From positions 3,634,157 through 3,682,851 of the forward strand of contig FN649729.1 in NCBI GenBank assembly GCA_000310025.1: 48,695 nt of DNA. Reading direction: 5' to 3'. This DNA comes from Ectocarpus siliculosus (taxonomy: Eukaryota > Sar > Phaeophyceae > Ectocarpales > Ectocarpaceae). Positions 34,701 to 44,259 of this stretch are shown here, in pieces. Position 1 is the first letter of the stretch. Each line of letters starts with the position of its first letter. The translations under genes were made by a program, and so were the position numbers. The notes under the pieces are model-generated. The model did no database searches. It was not told the origin of the DNA and saw only the letters and a program-made list of their open reading frames with translations.

Positions 34701-37700
34701 ATGGCACGGCCGCCCGTACTCACAACCCGCTCGCTCTGCCTGGCATTTTCTGGGCAGATCTTGGTGGGCATCAACCACAAGGGGATGGGCTTCGACGACC
34801 TGCTGGGGGCGTTACAGAACGGGGTGGAAAACGGAGGCGACAGGCTACAGAAGCAAGCCATCGGCAACATCGCCAGGCAACTTTTGAGCTCTACTCGCGA
34901 AAGCCTGAGAGGGAGGAGGAAGGGAAGGGGGAGGAGGAATTTCGCAAGCGAGGAGTGGTGTATCCCGCTGCTGGTTGCGTGTAACTGTTGACTACTCATC
35001 CGCCTGTTGAGAAATTGCTTGAGCCGTTGAAGCCACCCCCCCCCCCCCTGTTTCTGTTTCTAGGGGTATGGGGGTGCTGTGCGCCCCAACCAACGACCCG
35101 GCGAGAAACAAGAAGGTTGCCCGCCTGGTGGAGGACATGCAGGGCAAGGACAGCAAGGACGGAAAGGAAGACAACCGCAAGCACCTCGCCCTTCTTGTTA
35201 TCGGGGAGCTCGGCCGACAATCGGATCTCAGCAGGGTCAAGAACCTGCAGGTATGTGGGGGGGGGGCACGCGGGATGGAATGGGGGGGGGAGTGAGGGAA
35301 TGGCGGGGGGGAAATGGATCCGTCGGCCGATCTGAACGGGGGCTCAGTAGGGGCAAGTACCCACAGGTAGGGTGGGGGGCACGCGGGATGGAGGGGGGGT
35401 ACTCGCAGTGCTGCCGGCCGTGGTCTTGAGATCTTTGGATTCTTGCCGACCTGCCGGAGTGGGGTTGGGGTTATAGGCAAGGGTCGTGTAAGACTGAGGG
35501 GAAATATCCTCAGAACGCCGGAGTTTTACAGAGTTTAACAAGGACCGAGCAAGTTCCCTGTTTCAATTACACGTCGAAATTTCCCAGCTGCCGCACTGTA
35601 GCTGTAGACCGCGTACCAATTTTAGTGCGTCAGCAGTTACGTGTGCTGTGCGTCGACCCCACCGCGAGACGAGGGCACTGAACGAAACGAGTCACGGGCT
35701 TGAGCGAATCAAGAGACTTGAGCGAGTCGATTGCTGTGTGGAATTCCATTATGTTGATGCATACCAGATCTACCAAATACCACACCCACAGCCTGCATCG
35801 GGATTTCGGTAACGCCACCAACCCTCCTCGGAAGAGATGAGGAAGGAAGTCGTTCGAAGCGAAGGCATCAACAAGCTCTACCCCCCCCCCCCCCCCCCGG
35901 TTTCCCCCCCCTTTCCCCCGTGGGGCGGGTTTTTTTTTTTGGGGGGGGGGGGTTTTTTGGGGGGTTGCGGGGGGGGAAAAGGAAGAAAAAAAAGGGGGGG
36001 GGGGAAACAAGGGGGGAAGGGGGGGGGGGGGAAAAAGGAATAGGAGGCCAGAGAGGGGAAAAAAAAAAAAAAAAACAAGGGAATTTTTTTTTTTTTAAAA
36101 AAAAAGTAAAAAACCAAGGGGGGGGGGGGGGGGGAGCAAAAAGGGGGCAAAAAAAAAAAAAAAAAAAAAACCCCGAAAAAAAAATTGGCTCGTTTGGGGA
36201 GAGATTTTTAAAAAAAAAAAAAAAATCGGAAAAATGAAAGGGGGGGGCCCAGAAAAAAAAGAAAAAAAAAAGNNNNNNNNNNNNNNNNNNNNNNNNNNNN
36301 NNNNNNNNNNNNNNNNNNNNNNNNNNNNNNNNNNNNNNNNNNNNNNNNNNNNNNNNNNNNNNNNNNNNNNNNATAAAAGAAATTTTTTAAAAAAAAGGAG
36401 ATAAAAAATTTTTCCCCCCCCCCCCCCCCCCCGTTTCCCCCCCGTTTCCCCGGTCGCGCCCCTTTTTTTTTTTTGGGTAGGGCATCATTTTGGGGCGTTT
36501 CGAGGGGGAAAACGAGGAGAGGAAGACGGGGGCGGGGTACTCGTTGGGGCATGTCGCGTTCGGCAACATGCCCATGTGAGTTTAGAGTGAGGAACAAACA
36601 GCAACCCACGACGCAATTTTTTTTTTTTTTATGACAATGCTAACAGCCCAAGGGGGGGGGGGGCTGCATCAACAGCAGCAGCAAAGAGCAGAAAACGGCA
36701 ACACCTCTGATACATTTATGTCGCTTTTGGCACGTATCTTGATCGAAAGTATAGATCACTGCGATTGATGGATGTCGTGGCCCTGACGAAAGCTGAAAAC
36801 AACTGTCATCGACTTGGAGCTGTCACGGCGACCACCACCACCGCCACTGCCCGCCGTCGTCGGTGCCGCCGCCATCCCCGCCTTTGACGGGATGCATGCA
36901 TGCATGCATGCGTGTCTCGAATGGACAGGTACCTGCCCGGCATCCTGGACGCGTTCGAGAGGTCGGTCAAGCACCAGTACCTGCTGCTGTCCTCCCTCAA
37001 GGAGGTGATCGTGTGCCACGCCAACACCCCGGGGCTGGAGTTCGGCCCCTACGTTGACCAGGTACGGAATGCGCAGGTCGAACAGCTAGTAGTAGACTTG
37101 GTCTCTTCACAGCCGTGGGGCAGACGTAGGTGCACGTAGCGTGGCTTGGCTTAAGGCCTTGTTGTCCGCTGGTGTGAAGATCTTGCCTGTTTTACCTCCT
37201 GATCGGTACTATTTTTTCGCCGCGGTTGATAGATAGGCATGAGATGTTTGGCGATGCATCGGGACTGCGAGTCCAGCTCCTTGATCCACCTGGTTTGATT
37301 TTCGCTGCGGGTGGTGAACAGGCTTGAGATGTTTGGCGATGCATCGGGGCTGCGAATTCAGCTCCTGGATTAATCACGTTCCTCTTCGTGGCGGGAAAGT
37401 GAAACAACACCATTTTTTCCTCCCGACACAATAGCGAGGCCAACCGACTACCATTTTAACAGAGAGCAAACCGTCAGCTGGATTGCGTTATAGATAACAC
37501 ACACCCCTTTCGCTTTGCGCCTTTTTTTGGGAATAAAATAACAGGTGCTGCCTCACCTGTTCCAGCACTGCACCAGCGACGAGGAGGGGGTCCGCAATAT
37601 GGTTGCCGAGTGCCTGGGTGTGCTGACCAGCATGCACCCCCAGAGGCTCGTGCCGGAGCTGTTGAAGCTGCCGGGAGACAAGCCGAACCCCCTCACGCTG

Positions 37701-37765
37701 TGAGTAGCTTATGTTGTTGGTGCTGGTGGTGTAGCTGTTGCTGCTGTTGTTGCTGTTGTTGGTGC

Positions 37766-37803
<38 letters not shown>

Positions 37804-40800
37804 CTGTGTAGGCTCTGTTACCACTCTGCCCATTCCTGCTATTTGTACACAGTTGAGAGCCCACCTGCCCGGTGCCACCTACACCATGTACTGCAGATCG
37901 TTTTCTTGAACCTTGCGCGTTCGCGAATCATTTTTGCACGATAACGCTCGGTTCTATCCCCGGTATCAGAACGAAATCTACCCATATGTGCGATTTGCTC
38001 TGAAGAAGCGCTGCACAGCCCGCAACACTAGCAACGTACGTTTCGGAACCCGAGCACGATACACTGCTGTAAAGAAGTACTAAAGTCAACGCAACACCAC
38101 GCATCAAACTTCGCTCCCATATGAGTGCCGCTGGTGTTGGGGCTGGGCTGGTCACATGTATGTAGGTGGACCCTGGCGACGCCCCTCAAGTACTGCAATA
38201 AGACTTAATCATAGCAGGACAACGCCTTGCTCCGTGCACTTCAGTACCGCAGGGCGATACTTTGTTGGGACGTACAGCACAGCACAGCAGCACTGATTCA
38301 ACATTTCCGCTTCTGTGCGTTTCGCTGTTGTCGCGCTACTTGATGACATTCAGGTGGACTCTGGCGACGTCCCTGAAGTACTGCATGGCCGGCAATGCCC
38401 CCGTCGAGGAGCTGTCCCCCCACATGGAGTCCTTCCTCGAGATGATGAACAACGATGACCTGGACGTGAAGAAGGCAGCCCTCCTCATGGTCAACGCGGC
38501 GGTGCACCACCAGGTGTGTGAAATGTGCCCCCACACGCACGCACGGCAGTCAAGTGCAGAAGGAAGCGCATAGCGTCAATGTCGTTGCTGTTGCTGTTGC
38601 TGTTGCTGTTTGTTTGTTGCTGAATTTGCGCGTTGCCAGTGGCGGTTGGTGTTTGTTTCTCTGACTTTCGCTCGCGCGCTGCCAAAGGCATGCTGTTTGT
38701 TGATGATTTCGCGCTTGTTGTCAAAAGGTAACCGCCCTTGTTTGATGCCTGTGCCGCGCAAGTAGGTTCGCGTCGGGTGGCCCCGCTGCACTTCACTACG
38801 GCACCAGCGGGAGGGCGTGTGCTTTGTGTAGAGTCCCTCGTACCGCAATGAAAGCGGTTCAGCACCCCGCGGACCACACGCACACGCGCGCGTTGCTAGC
38901 TCCTCTTTAGCACGCAGCAACCAGGCCTGAACACCCAGCGAATACATTGCTAAGGGGACGTGCTTGTGTTCATACTCCAACTTCTCTTCCTTACGTCTAT
39001 TCTCTGTGTTTGTGGTGGGCTGTAGGGTTGACGCGTGATGCCCCCTGTTTGCTCCTTCTGTCTCTCGGTGTTGCCACTATTTCCCCTTTGTCCTCGTGTT
39101 TTTTTCTTTTTTGTTAAGAAAGGGCTCATGCACGATGACTCATTTCCCCCTGCTCGTTCTGCGCCTATGTTTTATTGTTGTGTTGTGTTTCGTGCAGCCT
39201 TTCCTGGTGTCAGAGCTGTTGCCCGGCCAGATCATCCCCGCCCTCTACACCACCGTGGAGCTCAAGTTGGAGAGAATCGTCGACTTGGGGCCATTCAAGC
39301 ACAAGGTACATGCTTCTGTTTTGACAGCAGTGCCAAACGGAGATGCTGCATCCAACCCTCCGCCCGTAGTTTTGACCCATGGTATGGTAGACATCTCCAA
39401 ATGGTTTGGCACTGGTGGTTGAGGGGGGTTAATGAACCGCTGGGGTGATGCGCGACGTTGGTCATGCCCTTATCCAGCCCGGTGATGTTCCTTTTCACCC
39501 CTGTGATGTTCCTTCGAATGCGTTAGCCCCGGCAAAGGTACCATCGCAAAAAGGGGAGTTTGTGTGTGTGGCTGTTGATGAGGTAGAAAACGTATGGTTA
39601 GTGTGATGGGGTTGACCTGCGATGTGATGTCTTTTTTTGTCTCTCAGTCTCAACACTTGTTCCGCCAAGTCAGATCGTGAGGGAGGACGGGCGATGCAAT
39701 GCTGTCGATCCCATCTGTTTGACGTCGTTATTGTTCTTACCGGATATCGAATTAGCTGCCACAAAATTATTCAAACGACCTTCTCTCTCTTGGTCAAGTC
39801 CAAGCACATCATATGTTCGTGTTTTTAGCTTCAATATTGAAGCTCTAACCTGTTTGATGTCGTCGTCGTTGTCGCCAGTCACCAAATTAGCTGTTAAATA
39901 ATCGTTCATTCAACCAGCTTGTGCAATCTGCTTGTTTCTTGTTTTTGACTTGGAAGGTGGACGACGGCGAGCCTCTCCGAAAGGCGGCCCTGTCGTGCAT
40001 CGACACCATCCTCGACAACCTGCCCAACAGGCTGGACATCGGCACCCTAATGCCCTACCTCGCCAAGGTATGTCTAACCCTAGCCCCAAGCCTGAGACTG
40101 TGCAAGGAGGCTGTTTGGTGGAAACGAAAGCTTAAAGCCCGCGCCTATTGTAAGGATCGATCGATACGCTTCGCCCGTCCCGCTGTGTGCTTTCTTCCTT
40201 GTTTCCGTCCTCGTTGTTGTTTTTTTCGGTGTTTTTCTCCTTTCACGCTCGCACATGGCGCCCAGTAGATTGGTTGGTGGAGGGATGTGTTGGGACAATC
40301 ATCGTTGGTTGTTTTTTTAGTTCCTACCGATTTTCGTATGTTTTGCACTTTGTTTCAAGCAAAGGGCGTCTTGATACTCCAACCCCGCTCTGTCTCAGGC
40401 TTGCCTCGTTTCTTTGTGTATAGAGGAATACCGTTGTGTTGTTTTAGGGCTGCTGTAGAAAGAAGTTCGTCGACGTATGTATGCATCTGCATGTCTTGGG
40501 CCACGCTCGCTTGGCATGGAGTCTCTCTCTCTCTCTCTCACACACACAATCACGGTGAATGTCTGGATGTTCTTAGACATGTGGGATGTCCCGTGAAACT
40601 TGTCGTGATAATTTCGTGCTTGCAGTGTGACCACGGGTTGGAGTAAAACGGCACGAGTGCTGTGAGCGCTGATTTGAAGCGAAGACAAAGAAAAGAAAAA
40701 ATAACAGTCCGGTACTGTACAGTATACGGCCTCACAACCTCGGAGGTGGTCCTAGCCGACATGCTGCAGCACTTCAGCAGTGGTATGGGGTGGCCGGAGT

Positions 40801-42711
40801 GTGCAAGACCGCCTAAGCCTTTCTGCAAGACCTCCTAAGCCTTGCTTGTACCCGCCCTCCCGACTCGCGTTGCCTGTCCTGCCGTGAGCTATGCTGACGT
40901 AGGGCCGATAACAAGAGACAAGCTTATCGCATGCATCTCGCGCACGCAGACATGCGTCCAGAAACTGCTTGCTTTTCGTCGCGCAGTCCTTCCCGGCGCT
41001 CCCCTCCCCTGATCCTCCCTTCCCCGCCCACTCTGTTACGACTCATCGACTCATTCATGTCATTTTCCTTTCTTTCCAGGGCACGGGCGACTCCAAGCCA
41101 GACGTCCAGATGCTCTGCCACCAGATCGTGTCCAAGATCAGCGAGTACTCCCCCGGAGGCGTCCTTGGCTCGCTCAACTCTCTCATCGAGCCCCTCGAGA
41201 AGACGTGCAACAAGCAGGTTTGTGGTGGTGTCGTGCCTAAGCTTTGGGCTGACTCCTTTGTTTTGCTCTCTCTCTCTTACTTGTGTGCTGTTCGTTTAAT
41301 TTGTGGATATACTTTAGGGCGTTTTATCATAGCTTGTGTGTGCTAGTCCTTTGTTGGGTACCGTATATGACACAAGATAACACACCCCCTGGACCGATTT
41401 TCAAAGCTCGATTACTCCACGAAGAGGATGCATAAACGAAATGATCCATTTTCGAAAAGCTCTCGGCGAGACGGTTCCAACGCCGCTGTTTTCGGCGCTG
41501 TGATTCTTCCTGCTGTCGAGAAATCGAGCTTTGAAAAATCGGTCAAGGGTGTGTGTTATCTTGTATCATACACGGTAGTTGGCTTGTGAGTTGGAAGAAG
41601 GCGTCCGCGTTAGTTGGACCAGTACGGATATTAGAAGGTACCGAGCGGGGACAGGGGTGACATTTGATGCGATAACAATAGCGGCAACAGCAAGAACAGA
41701 CGCGTTTCTCAGCCTCGTTGGGCGAGCGCACACAGAAGTAGATGCGATAAAAGAAGGTGCGTGTGTATGCGTGTCATGCCACGTTTTTCTTGCGTAGGGT
41801 AAAAGATTGGTTGGATCGATTTCTATATGGCTATGGTTCGGTAACACCTTTCCTCCTTTTATTTGTTGGGTGGAGTCGGTGCCCTCGGCTTGTGCGACGG
41901 TAGCGTTCTGTCCTCTCCCCCCCAAAATGTACCCTTGTGCGTCACTTTGAGTTGTCTCTGTTGTATGCATACTCCAGGGTCTCGAGTATGATGTGCTGGT
42001 TATTCTGCCCGTGTCTCGCTGCTGTGCCTACTTGTTCATTGCGACCGTGCTCTTATTAGGGCACGGGCTGTCTTCATCACGCACCGCGTTCTCATCTACG
42101 CGTTCGTTTATTTCATGTCGCCCCCAGCCATGGTGGGCTGATACCCTCTAGATTAGGGTGTGTCATGTTGCGCTCTGGGGAATGAATTTTTGTTCTGTCT
42201 GTGATATGTTCCGTGTCACAGGTGAAGGCTGAGCAGGTGGGCACTGAAGTGGAACGAGCCAACGACCTCATCCGCAGCGCCCTCCGATGTGTCGTGGCCA
42301 TCTCCAAGATCGACGAGATCGAGGTAGGTTTTTGGTGCTTTCATCGTCATCTCTGTTGTTGTTGTTGTGGTAGCTGTTGTTTTTTGTGGTTCATGTCGCG
42401 TTACTGTAGTCGTGGGGCTTGCCGGCCTCACGCTGGGCCTTCCTTCGGAGGTCTCTCTCTGTGTGTGTATGTATGTTTCTTTTTTTTGTTCAGTGTTGTG
42501 TTGAGTGTCTCGCGAGCCACTGAACGTGTGGCGTTTTGCCGTTGCACCGTCGTCGTATCGCCGTTTGGACCTGTGTCGCTTGTTTTGCCGCGATGGTAAT
42601 TTTGTTTAGGTGAGCCACAAGTTCACCGAGTTCATGGAGCGGCTGCACAGAAAGGACCGTCTTGTCAACATGATGGCCAGCATCAAGTCGGAGCGCACGC
42701 TAGAGGGCTAA
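20233..42711 (+). CDS. CAND1: Cullin-associated NEDD8-dissociated protein 1 (CAND1), 28 exons
   Basis: HEAT-repeat solenoid that binds cullin-RBX1 lacking NEDD8 and exchanges substrate adaptors of cullin-RING ligases. Exons: 20233-20379, 21366-21494, 22228-22303, 24286-24386, 24695-24769, 25451-25642, 26460-26609, 27111-27272, 27792-27922, 28727-28958, 29577-29792, 30157-30285, 30965-31126, 31550-31630, 32053-32261, 32736-32831, 33385-33529, 34758-34876, 35064-35250, 36481-36575, 36929-37061, 37545-37699, 38354-38513, 39198-39305, 39957-40067, 41080-41217, 42222-42323, 42610-42711. The joined frame is 1,280 residues (family about 1,220-1,230). Landmarks in family order: residue about 21 onward, [42 protein letters not shown]; an acidic loop at about 323-361 ending in [73 protein letters not shown]. 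Exon 10 adds a Gly-rich insert. Start is the first ATG in frame with the conserved N-terminus. Introns 11, 16 and 18 appear to use GC donors. Acceptors of exons 6 and 16 are uncertain by three bases. Confidence 0.95.
22690..23499 (+). mobile_element. 5'-truncated LINE (non-LTR retrotransposon) fragment in CAND1 intron 3
   Basis: An open frame of about 270 codons in the sense orientation of CAND1. It starts abruptly after a poly-C run and ends at TGA near 23499. It reads [20 protein letters not shown], then Lys/Glu-rich helices, then [16 protein letters not shown] and a zinc-knuckle-like block: CPCGK, His eight residues on, then GEC. This layout is the C-terminal part of LINE reverse transcriptases, downstream of the polymerase palm. 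No palm, endonuclease or 5' part is present, as expected of a truncated insertion. Residues Lys-Trp-Gln-Tyr to Asp-Thr-Glu-Gly align with the antisense fragment at 47.6-47.8 kb, so both belong to one family. It is probably removed by splicing with the intron. Confidence 0.75.
23572..23779. other. Assembly gap (N run)
   Basis: 208 unknown bases inside CAND1 intron 3. Sequence on both sides is degraded, with poly-C at 23503-23526 and 23839-23854 and erratic G/A runs just right of the gap. The next entry explains why the true gap size may be zero or negative. Confidence 0.95.
23855..24273 (+). repeat. Second copy of LINE 3' end plus intron 3' end (probable overlap of contig ends)
   Basis: This repeats 23146-23571 nearly base for base: the zinc-knuckle block onward, the stop region, the poly-C run, and the following GCGTGGCACC and CCGCGCTTTC words. 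The shared part includes sequence that directly precedes CAND1 exon 4 (24286) and is not LINE. The left copy stops at the gap only a few bases before exon 4 would begin. Differences are a handful of substitutions plus homopolymer length. One locus read twice is the simplest explanation; a real tandem duplication is the alternative. Confidence 0.7.
25746..25792 (+). repeat. TTG/TTGGTG microsatellite in CAND1 intron 6
   Basis: About fifteen TTG units with two GTG interruptions, preceded at 25675-25698 by a GGT run. It adds to the strong G/T bias of the sense strand of this intron. Confidence 0.85.
27915..28100 (+). repeat. Repeated copies of the exon 9 donor boundary in intron 9
   Basis: The exon 9 end and donor read TACAACAGGTGAGTG at 27915-27929. 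The identical 15 bases recur at 28069-28083. A diverged middle copy (GCAACAAGCGATTGTGACAC, from about 27977) shares the following GTGACACTTG with the last one. Only the first is needed to keep the CAND1 frame. Confidence 0.75.
28480..28720 (+). repeat. 138-bp tandem duplication with CTGA microsatellites, intron 9
   Basis: Two diverged units begin AACCACAAA at 28480 and 28618. Each continues through a CAGCATTGGTTGACC-like block (CAAGCATCGATTGACC in the first) and a T-rich stretch, and ends in tandem GACT units (about 28547-28567 and 28690-28720). The second unit ends right at the acceptor of exon 10 and supplies its upstream tract. Confidence 0.75.
29793..29794 (+). other. GC splice donor, CAND1 intron 11
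   Basis: Exon 11 ends DKNQ at 29792 and the protein resumes SLKLEALLF in exon 12 at 30157, in phase and matching family spacing. The bases after the exon are GCGAGA, not GT. No GT donor nearby keeps both frame and homology. Confidence 0.65.
29800..29995 (+). repeat. GGGAT-type minisatellite, CAND1 intron 11
   Basis: About 200 bases dominated by variants of GGGAT and GGGATGGGAT, with GGGAATAT and GATGAGAT forms mixed in. It begins seven bases after the GC donor of the same intron. It lies inside a gene and is not a telomere repeat. Confidence 0.8.
32832..32833 (+). other. GC splice donor, CAND1 intron 16
   Basis: Exon 16 ends at 32831 with two bases of a Ser codon and is followed by GCAAGC, which fits the usual GC-AG donor consensus well. 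Exon 17 at 33385 supplies the third base, giving the family-consistent HLAHL then [10 protein letters not shown]. Confidence 0.75.
33678..33812. mobile_element. AT-rich inverted-repeat element in CAND1 intron 17
   Basis: Arms at 33678-33720 and about 33771-33812 are complementary with few mismatches. Each starts AAATAATTAACACAC and continues through CATATATTCTCATTTGAT-like sequence when read inward. The loop is about 50 bases. The surroundings to about 33860 are also AT-rich, unlike the rest of the gene, and a further ACACCTATATAT motif lies on the complementary strand near 33836-33848. It looks like a small non-autonomous element; no target duplication could be fixed. Confidence 0.6.
34877..34878 (+). 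other. GC splice donor, CAND1 intron 18
   Basis: Exon 18 ends at 34876 with two bases of an Arg codon after GNIA. Exon 19 (35064) completes it and continues [12 protein letters not shown], matching the spacing of family members without gaps. The bases following exon 18 are GCAACT. Reading on to a later GT would insert residues absent from the family. Confidence 0.65.
35880..36480. other. Assembly gap with degraded flanks inside CAND1 intron 19
   Basis: 100 N at 36273-36372. From 35880 to 36272 the sequence is almost wholly runs of C, then G and A; from 36373 to 36477 it is again homopolymers. This looks like poor read ends and not biology. Long open frames here are artefacts of low complexity. 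Exon 20 starts directly after at 36481 and is readable. Confidence 0.9.
37216..37372 (+). repeat. 85-bp tandem duplication, CAND1 intron 21
   Basis: Two copies start at 37216 and 37301. They share TTCGCYGCGG, then GAGATGTTTGGCGATGCATC as a perfect 20-base block, then CAGCTCC(T/G)TGAT-like sequence. Confidence 0.85.
37766..37802 (+). repeat. CTG microsatellite, CAND1 intron 22
   Basis: Twelve or so CTG units, preceded by mixed CTG/TTG units from about 37735. Non-coding in the gene model. Confidence 0.9.
38166..38208 (+). pseudogene. Decayed duplicate of CAND1 exon 23 start (possible poison exon)
   Basis: Thirty-four bases from 38165 match the start of exon 23 (38353 onward) with about three differences. 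Both copies follow an AG acceptor (GTAG here, TCAG at exon 23). If this acceptor were used after exon 22 the frame would read [13 protein letters not shown] and then TAA at 38206-38208. Similarity stops after the TACTGC word, so most of the exon is missing. It is a partial duplicate; use in splicing is untested. Confidence 0.7.
41361..41575. mobile_element. MITE with long terminal inverted repeats, CAND1 intron 26
   Basis: A 215-base element flanked by TA on both sides (41359-41360 and 41576-41577). Its ends are inverted repeats of about 54 bases with few mismatches: the left begins CCGTATATGACACAAGATAA and the right, read on the other strand, CCGTGTATGATACAAGATAA. Both continue through ACCGATTTTCAAAGCTCGAT-like sequence. 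No open frame is inside. TA duplication and length fit a non-autonomous Tc1/mariner-type element (Stowaway-like), but no transposase was seen in the window to confirm this. Confidence 0.8.
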
Positions 42712-42840
42712 ATGGAGAGGAGAAACAAGTGGGGCCAGGGAGAGAGGATCGCTCATGCGGCGGACGATGGGCGTCGTTTCTCGATGGCTTGCCTACATTG
42801 ATCTTTGGCGTGACTCCTCCGTTGGATGGTTTTGATCGTG

Positions 42841-42873
<33 letters not shown>

Positions 42874-43754
42874 CTGGCACGGGCCATCCGCGAGACGCCA
42901 GTTGAAGTAGAGCGTACTGAAGACTTGGGTGGGGTGTGTGCTTTTGGCATGTATGCCTGCCTGTTTTAGGCAAGGAAATACTCGGGAATTTGACGTACGT
43001 GCCATTATCCCCTCAGTCCTAGAACGGAAATCAAGCATATTTTTGTGCGGACGGCCAGGGGAGGGGGGTGGGTAGGCTGATTGGTATGGTTCGAGTGAGC
43101 CAACAGTTTTTCGGTATTGACACATATGTGATGGTCATGAGGAGGTGGCACAAAATAGACGGTGCCATAGGTTTGAAACGTTGGCGGAACACGGCGTGGT
43201 GTACTTGCTGAAAGGTTGGCCTATAGTGATTGAATTGAAGGAGCAAAAAATGTTGTTTCTCCCTTGCCGTCCAGGCCGAAAAAGTATGTGTAGTGTTTCG
43301 ATGCAAGCAACAAGATGATGAAATAATCGCGTTTCAATGCAGTTGTGCGGGCACTCTGACATGTCCCGGGGATACCAATGAACTCAGCGCGATCATGGCT
43401 CTCCAGCTCATTGGGGTTCCGTGTCAAGTCAGTTGGCTGATTAAGCCTGGCCTGATGCTCAAGCTGTGTGCCTCGCGTGTGTGGATGGTGGATGGTCGTT
43501 GGTTCGTGCCAACGGTGTTCGGCCTACAATTACAACGGTGTGCAGAAAGCACGAAGGCTGTGGTGTGCCCGAGCATGAGCATGACCAAACGGTCCCGTTG
43601 TGCGACACATGCCTTGGAATGCTACATGTACATGTATATCCGCCTGCCCCATGATCCGCTGGTCGGCTGTAGAATGAAACGTTTACCCGTCGGATCCATC
43701 CGTGGATCTGTCCACCCCTCTACTTCTGCTGCTGTTGCTGAGGGCATGTTGTTT
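42712..43754 (+). other. CAND1 3' UTR and downstream intergenic DNA
   Basis: After the CAND1 stop (TAA, 42709-42711) the + strand stays G/T-rich to about 43300, consistent with a long 3' UTR. A 223-codon frame from 43293 has no recognisable domain and biased composition, so I do not call it. No polyadenylation signal was clear. Confidence 0.5.
42842..42872 (+). repeat. CTG microsatellite in CAND1 3' UTR region
   Basis: Ten tandem GCT/CTG units about 130 bases after the CAND1 stop, probably transcribed in the 3' UTR. Confidence 0.9.
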
Positions 43755-44220
43755 GAGACCGCCGCCACACTGGCATGTCTTCAGAGCGCACTCGCTGGCC
43801 AAGTGACCACACACTACACACACGTAGTTTCGGCTTGCGGTGAGGTGGATACGATGGTTGGTGCACGGTGGAATGAAAGATCATCCGGGATCGCGGATGA
43901 ACACGGAGGAACAATTACTGCCGTACCCCGTCGTCGTCGGATCATGCATCGTGGATCGTGCTGAACTTCTTTCATGCTGTCGACAAAGATAAACTACTGC
44001 TTGGGACCGTTGCAGCACGGCCATGTCTTCAACGCACACCCGCTGGCGAATTGGCCAACAACTGGCAACACGCCGACGTGGACTTGGGAGTACCAAGGAG
44101 GCTGCCAGGATGGTGCGCTCTCGCTCTCGCCCTGGATGACGGAGGACGAGGCTGGCGAGAGCTTTTCGCCGCTCCAACTGGACGTCTTCCACGCACTGCA
44201 CGCGACCTAACATTGCGAGG
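43755..44220. repeat. Degenerate repeated coding-like units
   Basis: Two blocks, about 43755-43815 and 44001-44065, share the pattern GACCGYYGCMRCAC, CATGTCTTCA, CGCTGGC with substitutions. On the minus strand three short peptides look related: GRVQCVEDVQLERRK (near 44180), QRVCVEDMAVLQRSQ (near 44025) and QRVRSEDMPVWRRSQ (near 43780). Spacing is irregular. It could be a decayed repeat protein or an old repeat family; neither strand gives a complete gene. Confidence 0.4.
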
Positions 44221-44259
44221 GCGCTGCCCCACGACCCGCCGGGCCGCCTACCCGGGGCG

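Noticed and set aside
35880-36272. Gly/Lys-rich and Pro/Phe-rich open frames
   Set aside because: They come from homopolymer-rich, low-quality sequence beside an assembly gap.
37486-37510. AGATAACACACACCCC, similar to the intron 26 MITE end
   Set aside because: Only about 15 bases match and no second arm or TA-flanked partner is present.
40624-40641. An 18-base microexon (CDHGLE) between CAND1 exons 25 and 26
   Set aside because: It follows a good CAG acceptor, but the donor would have to be TA; the nearby GT gives 17 bases and breaks the frame. Joining exon 25 directly to 41080 keeps phase and aligns better with the family.
43553-43654. Cys/His pattern resembling an EsV-1-7 repeat
   Set aside because: The Cys spacing is off by one, the middle spacer is too short and the expected His and Pro-Ser-Phe-Gly core are missing.
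43293-43964. 223-codon open frame after CAND1
   Set aside because: Residue mix (many Cys, Met, Val) is what G/T-rich DNA gives in this frame; no family match.
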